Assembly: GCA_030263395.1 (NCBI GenBank)
Contig: SZOW01000001.1
Location: 62,001-126,000, forward strand
DNA length: 64,000 nucleotides
Source of the DNA: QUBU01 sp014337915
GTDB lineage: Bacteria; Pseudomonadota; Gammaproteobacteria; Steroidobacterales; GCA-2729495
Direction of reading: 5' to 3'
Positions 1 to 13,661 of this stretch are shown in pieces. The position numbers were made by a program, and so were the translations under genes. The notes below the pieces were generated by a model. That model was not told where the DNA came from and did not search any database. It was given only the letters and a program-made list of their open reading frames with translations. Position 1 is the stretch's first letter. Each line of letters starts with the position of its first letter.

Positions 1-110
1 TCCATCGCATGGAACTCGCGTTCCGCCGGATCGGTGAGCACCTGGTCGCGGCCGATGGCCCGGCCCAGCTCCTCGATGAGGTTGGTCCCTTGCATGAGGT
101 TCGCGGACAT
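1..110 (-). CDS. Probable FAD-binding oxidase, N-terminal fragment (runs off the left edge)
   Basis: Reading leftward from an ATG at 110, the first 36 codons encode LIEELGRAIGRDQVLTDPAE followed by REFHAM. The pattern of a short helix, then a 'VLTDPAER' turn and a conserved His, is what I expect at the N terminus of GlcD/D-lactate dehydrogenase type FAD-linked oxidases. This is family recall from a short stretch; no flavin-binding segment lies in the window, so substrate and function cannot be told. The ribosome binding site is weak (GGTGGGTGATC before the ATG). Confidence 0.5.
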   Translation of the reverse strand, partial: MSANLMQGTNLIEELGRAIGRDQVLTDPAEREFHAM

Positions 111-403
111 GAATGATCACCCACCCTGTTGTCGTGCGTGTTGCGGATCGGGGCGATGGCCTGGCGCCCCAGGCGATCAGCGCCCGCCATGGTAGAGGGC
201 CGGGCCCGGAAATTGAAGCCGCGTCACAATCCGGCCCGGCCCCAGCCCCCGGGGCCGGCCACCAGAACCAGCTACCGGACACGGCCACCGGGCCCGGCCA
301 CAGTGTGACCGCCATCAACGCCCGCCCGCGCCGACATAATCCAGAATCGGCCTCACGATCCCGCGACCGCGCGGCCCTACGCAACCGCCAACGAGGCCCC
401 ACC

Positions 404-1642
404 GTGTACCGCGAACACTTCAAGCTGAAGGACCGGCCTTTTACCCACGCACCTGGCGAGCGTACCTTCCAGGCCAACGCGACCATGAGCGATGCCCTCG
501 GGCGGTTGCAGCAGTTGTTCACTGCACGCGATGCGGTCGCCGTGGTGACCGGCGGCCCGGGCGTCGGCAAGAGCACGCTGGTGGAGTACGCGCTAGCCGC
601 ACTGGGCAGCCGCATCCAGGCCGCCCGGGTGGACCTGCGTTACGGCGACCCCGCGGAGCTCTTCGCCGCCACCCTGATCGCTCTCGGCACCACCCCCTCG
701 AGCATGTCACCAGCCCAGGTATTCCATGAGCTGCGCCTTGCCATGGGCCGTCTCGCCGCCGAGGACAAGCGCCTGGTGCTCTGCCTCGACATCAGCGGCA
801 TCAGCGCCGACATCGCCAGACACCTGCTGCGCATCGCCAACCTCGCCGGCGAGCGCGGCTGCCAGCTCAACATCGTGCTGATGGGCCCGCACCCGCTGCA
901 CCAGCAGGTCGATGTCCCGGCACTCATCCAGCTGCGCCAGCGCATTGCCTTTCGCCATCGCGTGCGGCCGCTGACGCTGGCGGAAACCGATCGCTACATC
1001 CGTCACCAGGTCGAGGCCGTGGGCGCGGATGCCACCGCGCTGCTATCCAGCAACGTCGGTGCCGCGGTCTACTGCTACGTCGCCGGCGTACCGCGCCTCA
1101 TCAACACGCTGCTGGATGCCGCCCTGAGCGACGCCTGCCTGCAGGGCGTGCAGCGCCCGGACGGCAATTTCGTCAAGCGCACCGCAGAGGGCCTGGGCTG
1201 GAAGCCCATGACACCGCCGCAGTCTGCGAGCGACGCCGCGGCCCGTCCGGCCAGTGCAGCACCACGCCCGGCGGCCGTGCGCAGCAGTCCGCCGAAGATC
1301 GCGGCGGTTGCGAGCGCCGAACGACCGCGCAGTACAGCTGCCGCCGATGCTGCCGGCAAACCGGAGCTCCCCGAGCCGAGCGAACTGACGCTGGCCCTGC
1401 GTGCCGGCGCTGCCGCCGAAGCTGCCAGCGTCAGCCTGGCAGCTGAGAACCGCTCGCCGACCGCCGCCATCTTCGGTGGCAGCGATGGCGGGTCACGCAA
1501 CGAGGTGCCGCCTCCGCCGGTGGCCATGGACGAAGTGGATACCAGCGCCACCGGCATGCTGCGCCTGCAGGATCTCGACGAGCGCTTTGCCGAGACCATC
1601 TTCGGCCGCGAAGCCGAAGCGGCAGCACGCCGGCGCGACTGA
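404..1642 (+). CDS. ExeA/GspA-like AAA ATPase
   Basis: A 412-residue protein starting at GTG 404, chosen because MYREHFKLKDRPF matches the usual N terminus of ExeA-family ATPases (MYxxHFxLxxxPF). The frame stays open back to 113, but that stretch has no family match. A Walker A motif GGPGVGKST lies near residues 50-58, and RLVLCLDISG near 130 fits Walker B. Residues from about 250 on are Ala/Pro-rich and low in complexity. ExeA proteins use ATP to help assemble type II secretion or other cell-wall-spanning machines at the inner membrane. No gspB/exeB partner is adjacent, so the machine served is unknown. The gene converges on lhr with a 6-base gap. The 293 bases at 111-403 show nothing else I can name. 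Confidence 0.75.
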   Translation: MYREHFKLKDRPFTHAPGERTFQANATMSDALGRLQQLFTARDAVAVVTGGPGVGKSTLVEYALAALGSRIQAARVDLRYGDPAELFAATLIALGTTPSSMSPAQVFHELRLAMGRLAAEDKRLVLCLDISGISADIARHLLRIANLAGERGCQLNIVLMGPHPLHQQVDVPALIQLRQRIAFRHRVRPLTLAETDRYIRHQVEAVGADATALLSSNVGAAVYCYVAGVPRLINTLLDAALSDACLQGVQRPDGNFVKRTAEGLGWKPMTPPQSASDAAARPASAAPRPAAVRSSPPKIAAVASAERPRSTAAADAAGKPELPEPSELTLALRAGAAAEAASVSLAAENRSPTAAIFGGSDGGSRNEVPPPPVAMDEVDTSATGMLRLQDLDERFAETIFGREAEAAARRRD

Positions 1643-1648
1643 ACCGGC

Positions 1649-5962
<4,314 letters not shown>

Positions 5963-5973
5963 GCGCCCGGCCG

Positions 5974-7029
5974 TCACCCGCCGATGTAGTACATCTCCAC
6001 CTTGTCGGTATCGGGTCCATTGGCGGCGCGCAGTTCGCTGTAGCGGTCCTCGCGGCGCTGCCAGGTGCCGCGGACCAGCTCGGCCAGCTGCGCATCGCTG
6101 GCGCCGGCGCGCAGCGGCCCCTTGAGGTCGAGGCCATGGGCGGCGAACAGGCAGGTGAACAGCTGCCCGTCGGAAGACAGACGTGCCCGTGTACAGGAAC
6201 CGCAGAACGGCTCGGTCACCGATGAAATGAAGCCCACCTCGCCCTGGCCATCGGCGAAGGCGTAGCGGCTGGCGACCTCGCCGCGGTAGTTGCTGCCCAC
6301 CGGCTGCAATGGCCAGCGGGCGCTGATCCGCTGCAGGAGTTCCCGCGAGGGCACGGTATCGGCCAGCCGCCAGTGGTTGATGGTGCCGACATCCATGTAC
6401 TCGATGAAGCGGACGATGACCCCGGTACCGCGGAAATGCGCGACCAGGTCGGGCACGGTGTGGTCGTTGACGCCGCGGATGACCACCGTGTTGATCTTCA
6501 GCGGCGTGAGCCCGGCGCTGATGGCTTCGCGGATGCCCTCCAGCACGCGTTCGCGGTTGCCGCGCCCGCCGCTCATGGCGACGAAAACCGCGTCATCCAG
6601 CGAATCGAGGCTGACGGTGACGCGCGCGAGGCCGGCGGCCTTCAGCGCTGCCGCATGTTGCGCCAGCAGTATGCCGTTGGTGGTGAGCGCGATGTCCTCG
6701 ATGCCCGCCACGCGCGAGAGGTCGCCGATCAGGTCCGGCAGGTTGGGCCGCAGCAGCGGCTCGCCGCCGGTGATCCGCAGCTTGCGCACCCCGAGGCCGG
6801 CGAAGACCTGAACCAGGCGCTGGATCTCCTCGAAGGACAGGCGTTCACTGCTCTTCAGGAACTCGAAGTCCTTGTGGTACTTGTCTTCCGGCATGCAGTA
6901 GGGGCAACGGAAGTTGCAGCGGTCCATCACCGAGATGCGCAGGTCCTGCAGCGGCCGCTGCAGCCGGTCCTGTACCGCGGCTGCGCGCGTGCCACGCCAG
7001 GTCACGATCTTCTCGCCGCTGTCCGCCAT
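5974..7029 (-). CDS. moaA: GTP 3',8-cyclase MoaA (molybdenum cofactor, step 1)
   Basis: A radical SAM enzyme of 351 residues that converts GTP to 3',8-cyclo-GTP, the first step of molybdopterin synthesis. The radical SAM cluster is CNFRCPYC (Cys38, Cys42, Cys45). The second, C-terminal cluster is seen in FCGSCTRARL followed 13 residues later by another Cys. The protein ends in the Gly-Gly tail (YYIGG) needed for activity in this family. The start at 7029 (MADSGEKIV) was preferred because the open frame further upstream encodes no conserved sequence. MoaC, MoaD and MoaE are not in the window; moeA, moaB and an xdhC-like gene are within 8 kb. Confidence 0.95.
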   Translation of the reverse strand: MADSGEKIVTWRGTRAAAVQDRLQRPLQDLRISVMDRCNFRCPYCMPEDKYHKDFEFLKSSERLSFEEIQRLVQVFAGLGVRKLRITGGEPLLRPNLPDLIGDLSRVAGIEDIALTTNGILLAQHAAALKAAGLARVTVSLDSLDDAVFVAMSGGRGNRERVLEGIREAISAGLTPLKINTVVIRGVNDHTVPDLVAHFRGTGVIVRFIEYMDVGTINHWRLADTVPSRELLQRISARWPLQPVGSNYRGEVASRYAFADGQGEVGFISSVTEPFCGSCTRARLSSDGQLFTCLFAAHGLDLKGPLRAGASDAQLAELVRGTWQRREDRYSELRAANGPDTDKVEMYYIGG

Positions 7030-7193
7030 CTCTGCATCCTGCCCGGAAACACCTTTGCGCGTGACGCTAGCACAGGCCACAGGGTCGCTCCAGCGCGCAG
7101 CGCAGCGCCCTGCCAAATGTCAGTGTCCGCAGCCCGGGGCCACGGCGTTACTTATATACTTCCGCGGTCCTTCCCTCCCTCAGAGTCGAGCCG

Positions 7194-8201
7194 GTGGCAC
7201 TGCCTGATCGCATGCGCGTGGTCGAAATCCGGGAGCCCGGCTCGCCCGCCGTGCTGGTTGCCGGCGAGCGCCCGCGCCCGGAGCCAGGCCCGGGCGAGCT
7301 GCTGATCCGCGTGGCCGCGGCAGGCGTCAACCGCCCGGATTGCCTGCAGCGCCGCGGCCTGTATCCGCCACCGCCGGGTGCCTCCGATATCCCGGGCCTG
7401 GAGGTGGCCGGCATCGTCGCCGCCCTCGGCCCGGGCAGCACGGGCTTCCAGCCCGGCGACCGCGCCTGCGCGCTGGTGACGGGCGGCGGCTACGCCGAAT
7501 ACTGCGTGGCTCCGGTCCCGCAGTGCCTGCCGGTGCCGTCGGTGCTCTCGCTGACCGAGGCCGCGGCGCTTCCGGAGACCTTCTTCACCGTCTGGAGCAA
7601 CGTCTTCGAGCGCGGGCGGCTGGCACCCGGCGAGACGCTGCTGGTGCACGGCGGCGCCAGCGGCATCGGCACCACGGCCATCCAGCTCGCGCAGGTACTG
7701 GGCTCGCGCGTGTTCGCCACTGCCGGCAACGCCGCGAAAGCCGAGCTCTGCCGGCGCCTCGGCGCACAGCGGGCGATCGATTACCACGAGGAGCAGTTCG
7801 TCGAGGTCGTGCGTGCCGAAACCGGCGGCCGCGGCGTCGACGTGATCCTCGACATCGTCGGCGGCAGTTACCTGGAAGCCAACCTCAATGTGCTGGCAGC
7901 CGACGGGCGCCTGGTGGTGATTGGCGTCCTTGGCGGCAGCCGCGGCACACTGAACCTTGGCCAGCTGCTCAGCCGGCGGCTGACCATCACCGGTTCGACA
8001 CTGCGGGCCCGTGAGGTTGCCGAGAAGGGCCGCATCGCCGCGGCGCTGGCGGAGCATGTGTGGCCACTGCTCGAGCGGCGGGCGCTGGCCCCGGTGCTGC
8101 AGGCGAGTTTCCCGCTGGCCGAGGCGGCGCGTGCCCACGAGATCCTCGAGGCCAATGCCGCCATGGGTAAGCTCGTCCTGGTCGTGGACGCCGGCCTGTG
8201 A
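7194..8201 (+). CDS. NAD(P)H:quinone oxidoreductase, zinc-free MDR/PIG3 type
   Basis: A 335-residue medium-chain dehydrogenase/reductase. The GroES-like half has AAGVNRPDCLQRRG, typical of the PIG3/QOR branch that lacks catalytic zinc. The nucleotide-binding half has GGASGIGTTAIQLAQ near residue 150, which in this family binds NADPH. The start is GTG 7194; an in-frame ATG at 7212 (MRVVEI) is also possible. A TATACT sequence at 7155-7160 may serve as a -10 box but I see no good -35. The next gene begins inside the stop codon (GTGA overlap at 8198), so it is co-transcribed with the xdhC-like gene and moeA. The physiological substrate is not evident. Confidence 0.85.
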   Translation: MALPDRMRVVEIREPGSPAVLVAGERPRPEPGPGELLIRVAAAGVNRPDCLQRRGLYPPPPGASDIPGLEVAGIVAALGPGSTGFQPGDRACALVTGGGYAEYCVAPVPQCLPVPSVLSLTEAAALPETFFTVWSNVFERGRLAPGETLLVHGGASGIGTTAIQLAQVLGSRVFATAGNAAKAELCRRLGAQRAIDYHEEQFVEVVRAETGGRGVDVILDIVGGSYLEANLNVLAADGRLVVIGVLGGSRGTLNLGQLLSRRLTITGSTLRAREVAEKGRIAAALAEHVWPLLERRALAPVLQASFPLAEAARAHEILEANAAMGKLVLVVDAGL

Positions 8202-9280
8202 GCGCGCGCCAGATCCTCGAGTCCTTCGCGCGCTGGCGCAGCGCCTCGCTGCCGCTGGTGCTGGTCACAGTGGTCGAAACCGAAGGCTCGACCTATACCA
8301 AGGCCGGCCATCGCATCCTGCTCACCGGCACCGGGGAGTACCAGGGCCTGGTGAGCGGCGGCTGCCTGGAGGGCGACCTCGCCGAGCACGCCCGCGAGGT
8401 CCTGGCGGACGAAACCGCGCAGCTGCTCACCTATGACCTGCGCGACGATGGCAACGAGGTCTTCGGCCTCGGCCTCGGCTGCAACGGCCTGTTCCGCGTG
8501 CTCCTGCAACCGCTGCTGCCGGCGACGGGTTACGCGCCGTTCGCGGCGATCGCCGAGCAGCTGCTCGGCGCGCACCCAGCCACCAGCGCCGTCGTCGTGA
8601 CCAGCAATGACCCGGTCCTGCCCGTGGGCGCCACGCTGGTGAGCGGTGCCGACGGCGACGTGGGCTGGCAGCTGCCGCAACCCTGGCAGGCCAGCCTGGC
8701 CCGCGGTTGCGTGCAGCGACGCAGCGCCCGGAAGGGCGAGGTCGCCATCGAGGGCGTCGACGGTCGTGCTGCCCGGGTCCTCTACGCGCCGCTGCGCCCG
8801 CTGCCGCGGCTGCTGGTACTCGGCGCCGGCCTGGACGCCGTGCCGCTGGTCGAACTGGCGAGCCGCCTCGGCTGGCGCGTCACCGTCGCCGACCGCCGGC
8901 CCGCGGCGCTCGCCCGTGGCGATCTCGGCGCCGCGGAGCAGTTGCTGCTCATGGCACCGCAGGATCTCGCTCGCAACCTCGATCCGGCCCGCTATGCAGC
9001 GGCGGTGGTGATGAACCACCACCTCGACAGCGACCGCGCCTGCCTGCATGCGCTGGCGCGCACGACCATGCCCTACATCGGCCTGCTCGGCCCCGGCGCG
9101 CGGCGCGAGCGCCTGCTCGCCGACCTCGGTGCGGCCGCTGGCGATCTCGCCGGCCGCCTGCGCGGGCCGGCGGGACTCGGCATCGGCGCAGACTCGCCGG
9201 AAACCATCGCGCTGGCGATCCTCGCCGAGATCCATGCGCTGCTGGCCGGGCGGCTGGACCTCGTGGCCGGGAGCCGCTGA
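8198..9280 (+). CDS. XdhC/CoxI family molybdenum-cofactor accessory protein
   Basis: 360 residues with the two XdhC modules. The N-terminal part has VVETEGSTYTKAGHRIL and SGGCLEGDLAEH, and the C-terminal Rossmann part begins near residue 205 with LLVLGAGLDAVPLVELA followed by VADRRP. XdhC proteins bind molybdenum cofactor, promote its sulfuration and load it into xanthine dehydrogenase-family enzymes. The start GTG overlaps the previous stop, and moeA starts directly after the stop codon, so these genes form an operon. No molybdenum hydroxylase is in the window, so its client enzyme is encoded elsewhere. Confidence 0.85.
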   Translation: MSARQILESFARWRSASLPLVLVTVVETEGSTYTKAGHRILLTGTGEYQGLVSGGCLEGDLAEHAREVLADETAQLLTYDLRDDGNEVFGLGLGCNGLFRVLLQPLLPATGYAPFAAIAEQLLGAHPATSAVVVTSNDPVLPVGATLVSGADGDVGWQLPQPWQASLARGCVQRRSARKGEVAIEGVDGRAARVLYAPLRPLPRLLVLGAGLDAVPLVELASRLGWRVTVADRRPAALARGDLGAAEQLLLMAPQDLARNLDPARYAAAVVMNHHLDSDRACLHALARTTMPYIGLLGPGARRERLLADLGAAAGDLAGRLRGPAGLGIGADSPETIALAILAEIHALLAGRLDLVAGSR

Positions 9281-10501
9281 ATGGCCAGCGCAGCCCACCA
9301 GCGCATCAGCGTCGAGGAGGCCACGGCGCTCATCGCCGCGGCGATGCCGCACTGGCCGGCGCAGCGCGTGCCGCTGGAGCAGGCACTCTCCGCGGTGCTG
9401 CGCGAGGACCTGCTGGCCGAGCGTGACCAGCCGCCCTTCGACCGCGTCACCATGGATGGCATAGCTGTGGCTGCCAGCGCCTTCGCCGACGGCCGGCGCG
9501 AATTCGAGGTGGCGGGCACACAGGCGGCGGGCGCGGCCGCAATGCACATCAGCGACAGCCGGCAATGCGTGGAAGTCATGACCGGCAGCGTGCTGCCCGC
9601 CGGTACCGACAGCGTGATCCCGGTGGAGCGCATCCGGCGCAGCGGCAACCACGCCAGCGTCGAAGCCGGCTACAGCATTCGTGCCGGCCAGTTCGTGCAC
9701 CGGTGCGGCTCGGACCATCGCCAGGGCGCGCGCCTGCTCGCCGCCGGCAGCGTCATCGGGCCTGCGGAGATGGCGATCCTCACCCTGGGCGGCCGCGCCG
9801 ACGTGGCGGTCGCCGCCTGGCCGCGCATCGCGGTCATTTCCACCGGCGACGAACTGGTGGAACCCGGTGTCGCCATCGGCGCTTCGCAGATCCGCTCCTC
9901 CAACGACCGGGCGATCGCCGCGGCGTTGCGTCGACGCGGCTTTCCCCGGGTCTCGCGCAGCCTGCTGCGCGACGATCCGCAGGAACTGGTCCGCGAAATC
10001 GGCCGCCTGCATGCCGCCAACGAGGTGCTGGTACTCTCCGGCGGCGTCTCCATGGGGCAGTTCGATCACGTGCCCGCAACGCTGGCCGCACTCGGCGTCG
10101 AGGCCATCTTCCACAAGGTGCTGCAACGACCCGGCCTGCCGCTGTGGTTCGGCCGCAGCGGCGACGGCCGGCTGGTATTCGCACTGCCTGGCAATCCCGT
10201 CTCCAGCCTGGTCTGCCTGGTTCGCTACGTGCTGCCCGGCCTCGCACGGGCCATGGGCGCCAGCGAGCGTCCGGCGCAGCGGTACCGGCTGGCCACACCG
10301 GTGGACTTCACGCCGGACCTGACCTGCTTCCTGCCGGTCACGCTCGCCTGCAGCGACGCTGGCGAGGTGGCGGTGGTGCCGCGCCCGACCAACACCTCGG
10401 GCGACTTCGTCGCGCTAGGCGGCACCGACGGCTTCGTGGAACTGCCGCGTGGCCAGGACCATTTTCCTGCCGGGTATCCGGCCCGCTATTACGGCTGGTG
10501 A
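9281..10501 (+). CDS. moeA: Molybdopterin molybdenumtransferase MoeA
   Basis: A 406-residue protein that inserts molybdate into adenylylated molybdopterin. The family signatures are visible: DQPPFDRVTMDGIAV in domain I, EVMTGSVLPAGTDSVIP, the GGVSMGQFDHVPATL loop of the MogA-like domain, and ALPGNPVSSLVC. The ATG immediately follows the stop of the xdhC-like gene, so translation is probably coupled. Together with moaA and moaB nearby it covers the first and late steps of cofactor assembly. Confidence 0.95.
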   Translation: MASAAHQRISVEEATALIAAAMPHWPAQRVPLEQALSAVLREDLLAERDQPPFDRVTMDGIAVAASAFADGRREFEVAGTQAAGAAAMHISDSRQCVEVMTGSVLPAGTDSVIPVERIRRSGNHASVEAGYSIRAGQFVHRCGSDHRQGARLLAAGSVIGPAEMAILTLGGRADVAVAAWPRIAVISTGDELVEPGVAIGASQIRSSNDRAIAAALRRRGFPRVSRSLLRDDPQELVREIGRLHAANEVLVLSGGVSMGQFDHVPATLAALGVEAIFHKVLQRPGLPLWFGRSGDGRLVFALPGNPVSSLVCLVRYVLPGLARAMGASERPAQRYRLATPVDFTPDLTCFLPVTLACSDAGEVAVVPRPTNTSGDFVALGGTDGFVELPRGQDHFPAGYPARYYGW

Positions 10502-10506
10502 TACCG

Positions 10507-12393
10507 ATGGCCCAGGCCTTCCCGCAGTTGCCGACCCACGCGCAGGGCGCCATGCAGTCGCCACCGCCCGCCGGCAGCTGGTTCCAGCAGTTGCTGCGCA
10601 ACGCGGCCGTGCTGCGCTACACGCGCCGTGCGGTCGAGCTGGTCTGGTCCACCAACCGGCAACTCACCATCACGCTCGCAGGCGTCACGCTGCTCGCCGG
10701 CCTGCTGCCGGCGGTCGCCGCCTGGATCGGCAAGCTGCTGGTGGATGCCGTGGTCGGCCAGGTCAACGCGGTGCATGCGGGTGCTGCACCGGACTTCAGC
10801 CGGGTGCTGGAACTGGTGCTGCTGGAAGGGCTGGCCATGGCTGCCCTCGGCGCCGCCCAGCGCGGCATCAACGCCTGCCAGTCGCTGCTGCGGGCCCAGC
10901 TCGGGCAGCGCGTCAACGAAATGATCCTCGCCAAGGCGCTGACGCTGGACCTCACGCAGTTCGAGGACGCCGAGTTCTACGACAAGCTGCAGCGGGCGCG
11001 CCGCGAGGCGTCCACGCGCCCGCTGTCGCTGGTGATGCGCAGCTTCGCGCTGTTCCAGCAGCTGGTGTCGCTCGCCAGCTTCGGCGTGCTGATCGCGCAG
11101 TTCTCGCTGTGGGCGCTGGCCCTGCTGGTGCTGGCCGGCCTGCCGGCCTTCGTCGCCGAGACCAAGTTCTCCGGCGACAACTTCCGGCTGTTTCGCATGC
11201 GCGCCCCGGAGGCGCGGCTGCAGAACTACCTCGAGATCGTCATGTCGCGCGAGGACCATGCCAAGGAGGTGCAGCTGTTCCAGCTGGGGCCGATGCTGCT
11301 CGAGCGCTACCGCGCCATCTTCCGCAAGATCTACGCCGAGGACCGCGCCCTCACCCTGCGCCGCGAGAGCTGGGGCATGGCCCTGGCGCTGCTCGGCACC
11401 GCGGCCCTGTACGGCGCCTATGCCTGGGTCGCAGTAGCAGCGGCAGGCACCAGCATCACGCTGGGCGCGATGACCATGTACCTGGTGCTGTTCCGCCAGG
11501 GCCAGGGCGCGATCTCCGCGAGCCTCGGCTCCATCGGCGGCATGTACGAGGACAACCTCTACCTCACCAACCTCTACGAGTACCTGGAACAGGCGCCGGC
11601 CTACCGCTGGGGCAGCGGCGCGCGCGGCCCGCAGCCGCAGGATGGCGTGCGCTTCGAGGACGTCTCCTTCACCTACCCGGGCGCGGCGGCGCCGGCGCTC
11701 GACGGCGTCAGCCTGCAGATCCGCCCGGGCGAGAGCCTGGCGCTGGTGGGCGAGAACGGCGCCGGCAAGTCCACGCTCATCAAACTGCTCTGCGGCCTCT
11801 ACCAGCCGACCCGCGGCCGGGTGCTGGTGCACGGGCTCGATGTGCGCGAGTGGGATCCGCAGGCGCTGCGCCGCCAGATCGGCGTCATCTTCCAGGACTT
11901 CAACCGCTACCAGTTCACCGTCGGCGAGAACATCGGCGCCGGCGACGTGCAGGCCTTCAGCGACGAGCAGCGCTGGGAGGACTCCGCGCGCAAAGGCATG
12001 GCCATGCCCTTCATCGAACGGCTCGAGCGCCGCTTCGCCACCCAGCTCGGCAGCTGGTTCCGCGGCGGCAAGGAACTCTCCACCGGGCAGTGGCAGAAAA
12101 TGGCGCTGTCACGCGCCTTCATGCGCATGACTGCCGATATCCTCGTGCTCGACGAACCCACCGCATCCATGGATGCCGGCGCAGAAGCCGAACTGTTCGC
12201 CTACTTCAGGGAGCACACGCGCGGGCGCATCTCGATCCTGATCTCACACCGCTTTTCCACCGTGCGCCAGGCCGATCGCATCGCCGTCATCGAGCAGGGC
12301 CGCATCAGCGAGTACGGCACCCACGACGAGCTGCTGGCACGGGATGGCCTGTACGCGAAACTGTTCCGGCTACAGGCCGAGGGCTACCGCTAG
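10507..12393 (+). CDS. ABC exporter, fused permease and ATPase
   Basis: A 628-residue half-transporter. About six membrane segments lie between residues 50 and 330, and the nucleotide-binding domain is C-terminal with Walker A GENGAGKST (about 413-421), signature LSTGQWQ (about 523) and Walker B ILVLDEPT (about 543-550). The GQW form of the signature is common in peptide and lantibiotic-type exporters, but no substrate gene is nearby. The ATG at 10507 lies five bases past the moeA stop; the same frame is open far upstream into moeA but that part is an out-of-frame reading of moeA. Its link to molybdenum cofactor is positional only. Confidence 0.85.
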   Translation: MAQAFPQLPTHAQGAMQSPPPAGSWFQQLLRNAAVLRYTRRAVELVWSTNRQLTITLAGVTLLAGLLPAVAAWIGKLLVDAVVGQVNAVHAGAAPDFSRVLELVLLEGLAMAALGAAQRGINACQSLLRAQLGQRVNEMILAKALTLDLTQFEDAEFYDKLQRARREASTRPLSLVMRSFALFQQLVSLASFGVLIAQFSLWALALLVLAGLPAFVAETKFSGDNFRLFRMRAPEARLQNYLEIVMSREDHAKEVQLFQLGPMLLERYRAIFRKIYAEDRALTLRRESWGMALALLGTAALYGAYAWVAVAAAGTSITLGAMTMYLVLFRQGQGAISASLGSIGGMYEDNLYLTNLYEYLEQAPAYRWGSGARGPQPQDGVRFEDVSFTYPGAAAPALDGVSLQIRPGESLALVGENGAGKSTLIKLLCGLYQPTRGRVLVHGLDVREWDPQALRRQIGVIFQDFNRYQFTVGENIGAGDVQAFSDEQRWEDSARKGMAMPFIERLERRFATQLGSWFRGGKELSTGQWQKMALSRAFMRMTADILVLDEPTASMDAGAEAELFAYFREHTRGRISILISHRFSTVRQADRIAVIEQGRISEYGTHDELLARDGLYAKLFRLQAEGYR

Positions 12394-12410
12394 GCCGGGG
12401 GCGGCAGCGG

Positions 12411-13526
12411 TCAGGCCAGCGCCTGCTCCGCTGGCAGCCAGCGCAGCCGCTGCGCCTGGGCCACCGCCTCGCAGGTCACCACGCCACGGTGCACGTTGAG
12501 TCCCGCCTGCAGGCCGCCGTCCTCCAGCAGCGCGCGCCGGTAACCCTTCCCGGCCAGTGCCAGCACGTACGGCAGGGTCGCGTTGTTCAGCGCGAAGGTG
12601 GAAGTGCGCGGCACGGCGCCGGGCATGTTGGTCACGCAGTAGTGCACCACGCGCTCGTCGACGAAGGTGGGTTCGGCGTGCGTGGTGGGCCGGCTGGTCT
12701 CGAAGCAGCCGCCCTGGTCGATGGCCACATCCACCAGCACCGAGCCGGGACGCATACCGCGCACCATGGTGCGGGTGACCAGCTTGGGCGCCGCGCCACC
12801 CGGCAGCAGCACCGCACCGATCACCAGGTCGGCATCCGCCACGTACTCTTCGATGGCATGCATCGTCGAGAAAATGGTGTTGAGGCGGCCGCCGAACTGG
12901 AAATCGAGTACCTGCAGCCGCGGCAGCGAACGATCGATGACCGTGACCTGTGCCTCCATGCCCATGGCCACGCGCACCGCGTTGGCGCCCACCACGCCGC
13001 CGCCGATGACCAGCACGTTCGCGGAGCGCACGCCCGGCACGCCGCCGAGCAGGATGCCGGCACCACCCGCCTCGCGCTCCAGGCAATGGGCGCCCACCGG
13101 CACCGCCATGCGTCCGGCCACCTCGCTCATGGGCGCGAGCAGCGGCAGTGTCTGGTCGGGGCCGGTGACTGTCTCGTAGGCGATCGCGACCACGTCGGCG
13201 GCGAGCAGCTGTTGCGTCTGCGCCGGGTCGGGTGCCAGGTGCAGGTAGGTGAACAGCAGCTGCCCCGGCTTCAGCAGCGGAAACTCCGCTGCCTGCGGCT
13301 CCTTCACCTTGACGATCATCTCCGCCGCCGCATAGACCTCTGCGGCCACGCTGCCGATGCTTGCACCGCAGCGACGGTAATCGGCGTCGTCCATGCCGAT
13401 GCCGGCACCGGCGCCACTCTCGACCATGACCTCGTGCCCCTGCGCCACCAGCTCGCGCACGCTGGCCGGCGTCAGGCCGACCCGGTATTCGTGGTTCTTG
13501 ATCTCCCTGGGCACGCCAATGTGCAT
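12411..13526 (-). CDS. ald: Alanine dehydrogenase
   Basis: 371 residues, the standard family length. It catalyses NAD-dependent interconversion of alanine with pyruvate and ammonia. MHIGVPREIKNHEYRVGLTP is the usual N terminus, VKVKEPQ carries the active-site Lys, YLHLAPD the His, and VIGGGVVGANAVRVA the NAD-binding loop. The start at 13526 was chosen over an upstream ATG at 13547 because AGGAGGA lies eight bases before it. It converges on the ABC exporter gene with an 18-base gap and is divergent from moaB. It looks like a single-gene unit. Confidence 0.95.
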   Translation of the reverse strand: MHIGVPREIKNHEYRVGLTPASVRELVAQGHEVMVESGAGAGIGMDDADYRRCGASIGSVAAEVYAAAEMIVKVKEPQAAEFPLLKPGQLLFTYLHLAPDPAQTQQLLAADVVAIAYETVTGPDQTLPLLAPMSEVAGRMAVPVGAHCLEREAGGAGILLGGVPGVRSANVLVIGGGVVGANAVRVAMGMEAQVTVIDRSLPRLQVLDFQFGGRLNTIFSTMHAIEEYVADADLVIGAVLLPGGAAPKLVTRTMVRGMRPGSVLVDVAIDQGGCFETSRPTTHAEPTFVDERVVHYCVTNMPGAVPRTSTFALNNATLPYVLALAGKGYRRALLEDGGLQAGLNVHRGVVTCEAVAQAQRLRWLPAEQALA

Positions 13527-13661
13527 GCGCTCGTCCTCCTGCTGCAATCCGGGACCAGGCCGGTGGCCACGCTAGCCCTTTCGGCCCAGCCGGACAAGAA
13601 TGGTTCGCGCCGGGAGGTAGAATGCGATCCCCACAGCAGCACATCCAGCAGGGAGCCGGCC

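Noticed and set aside
7030..7193. A molybdenum-cofactor riboswitch before moaA
   Set aside because: The leader is short and I could not find the conserved motif or its stems; moaA also has no attenuator-like terminator in front of it.
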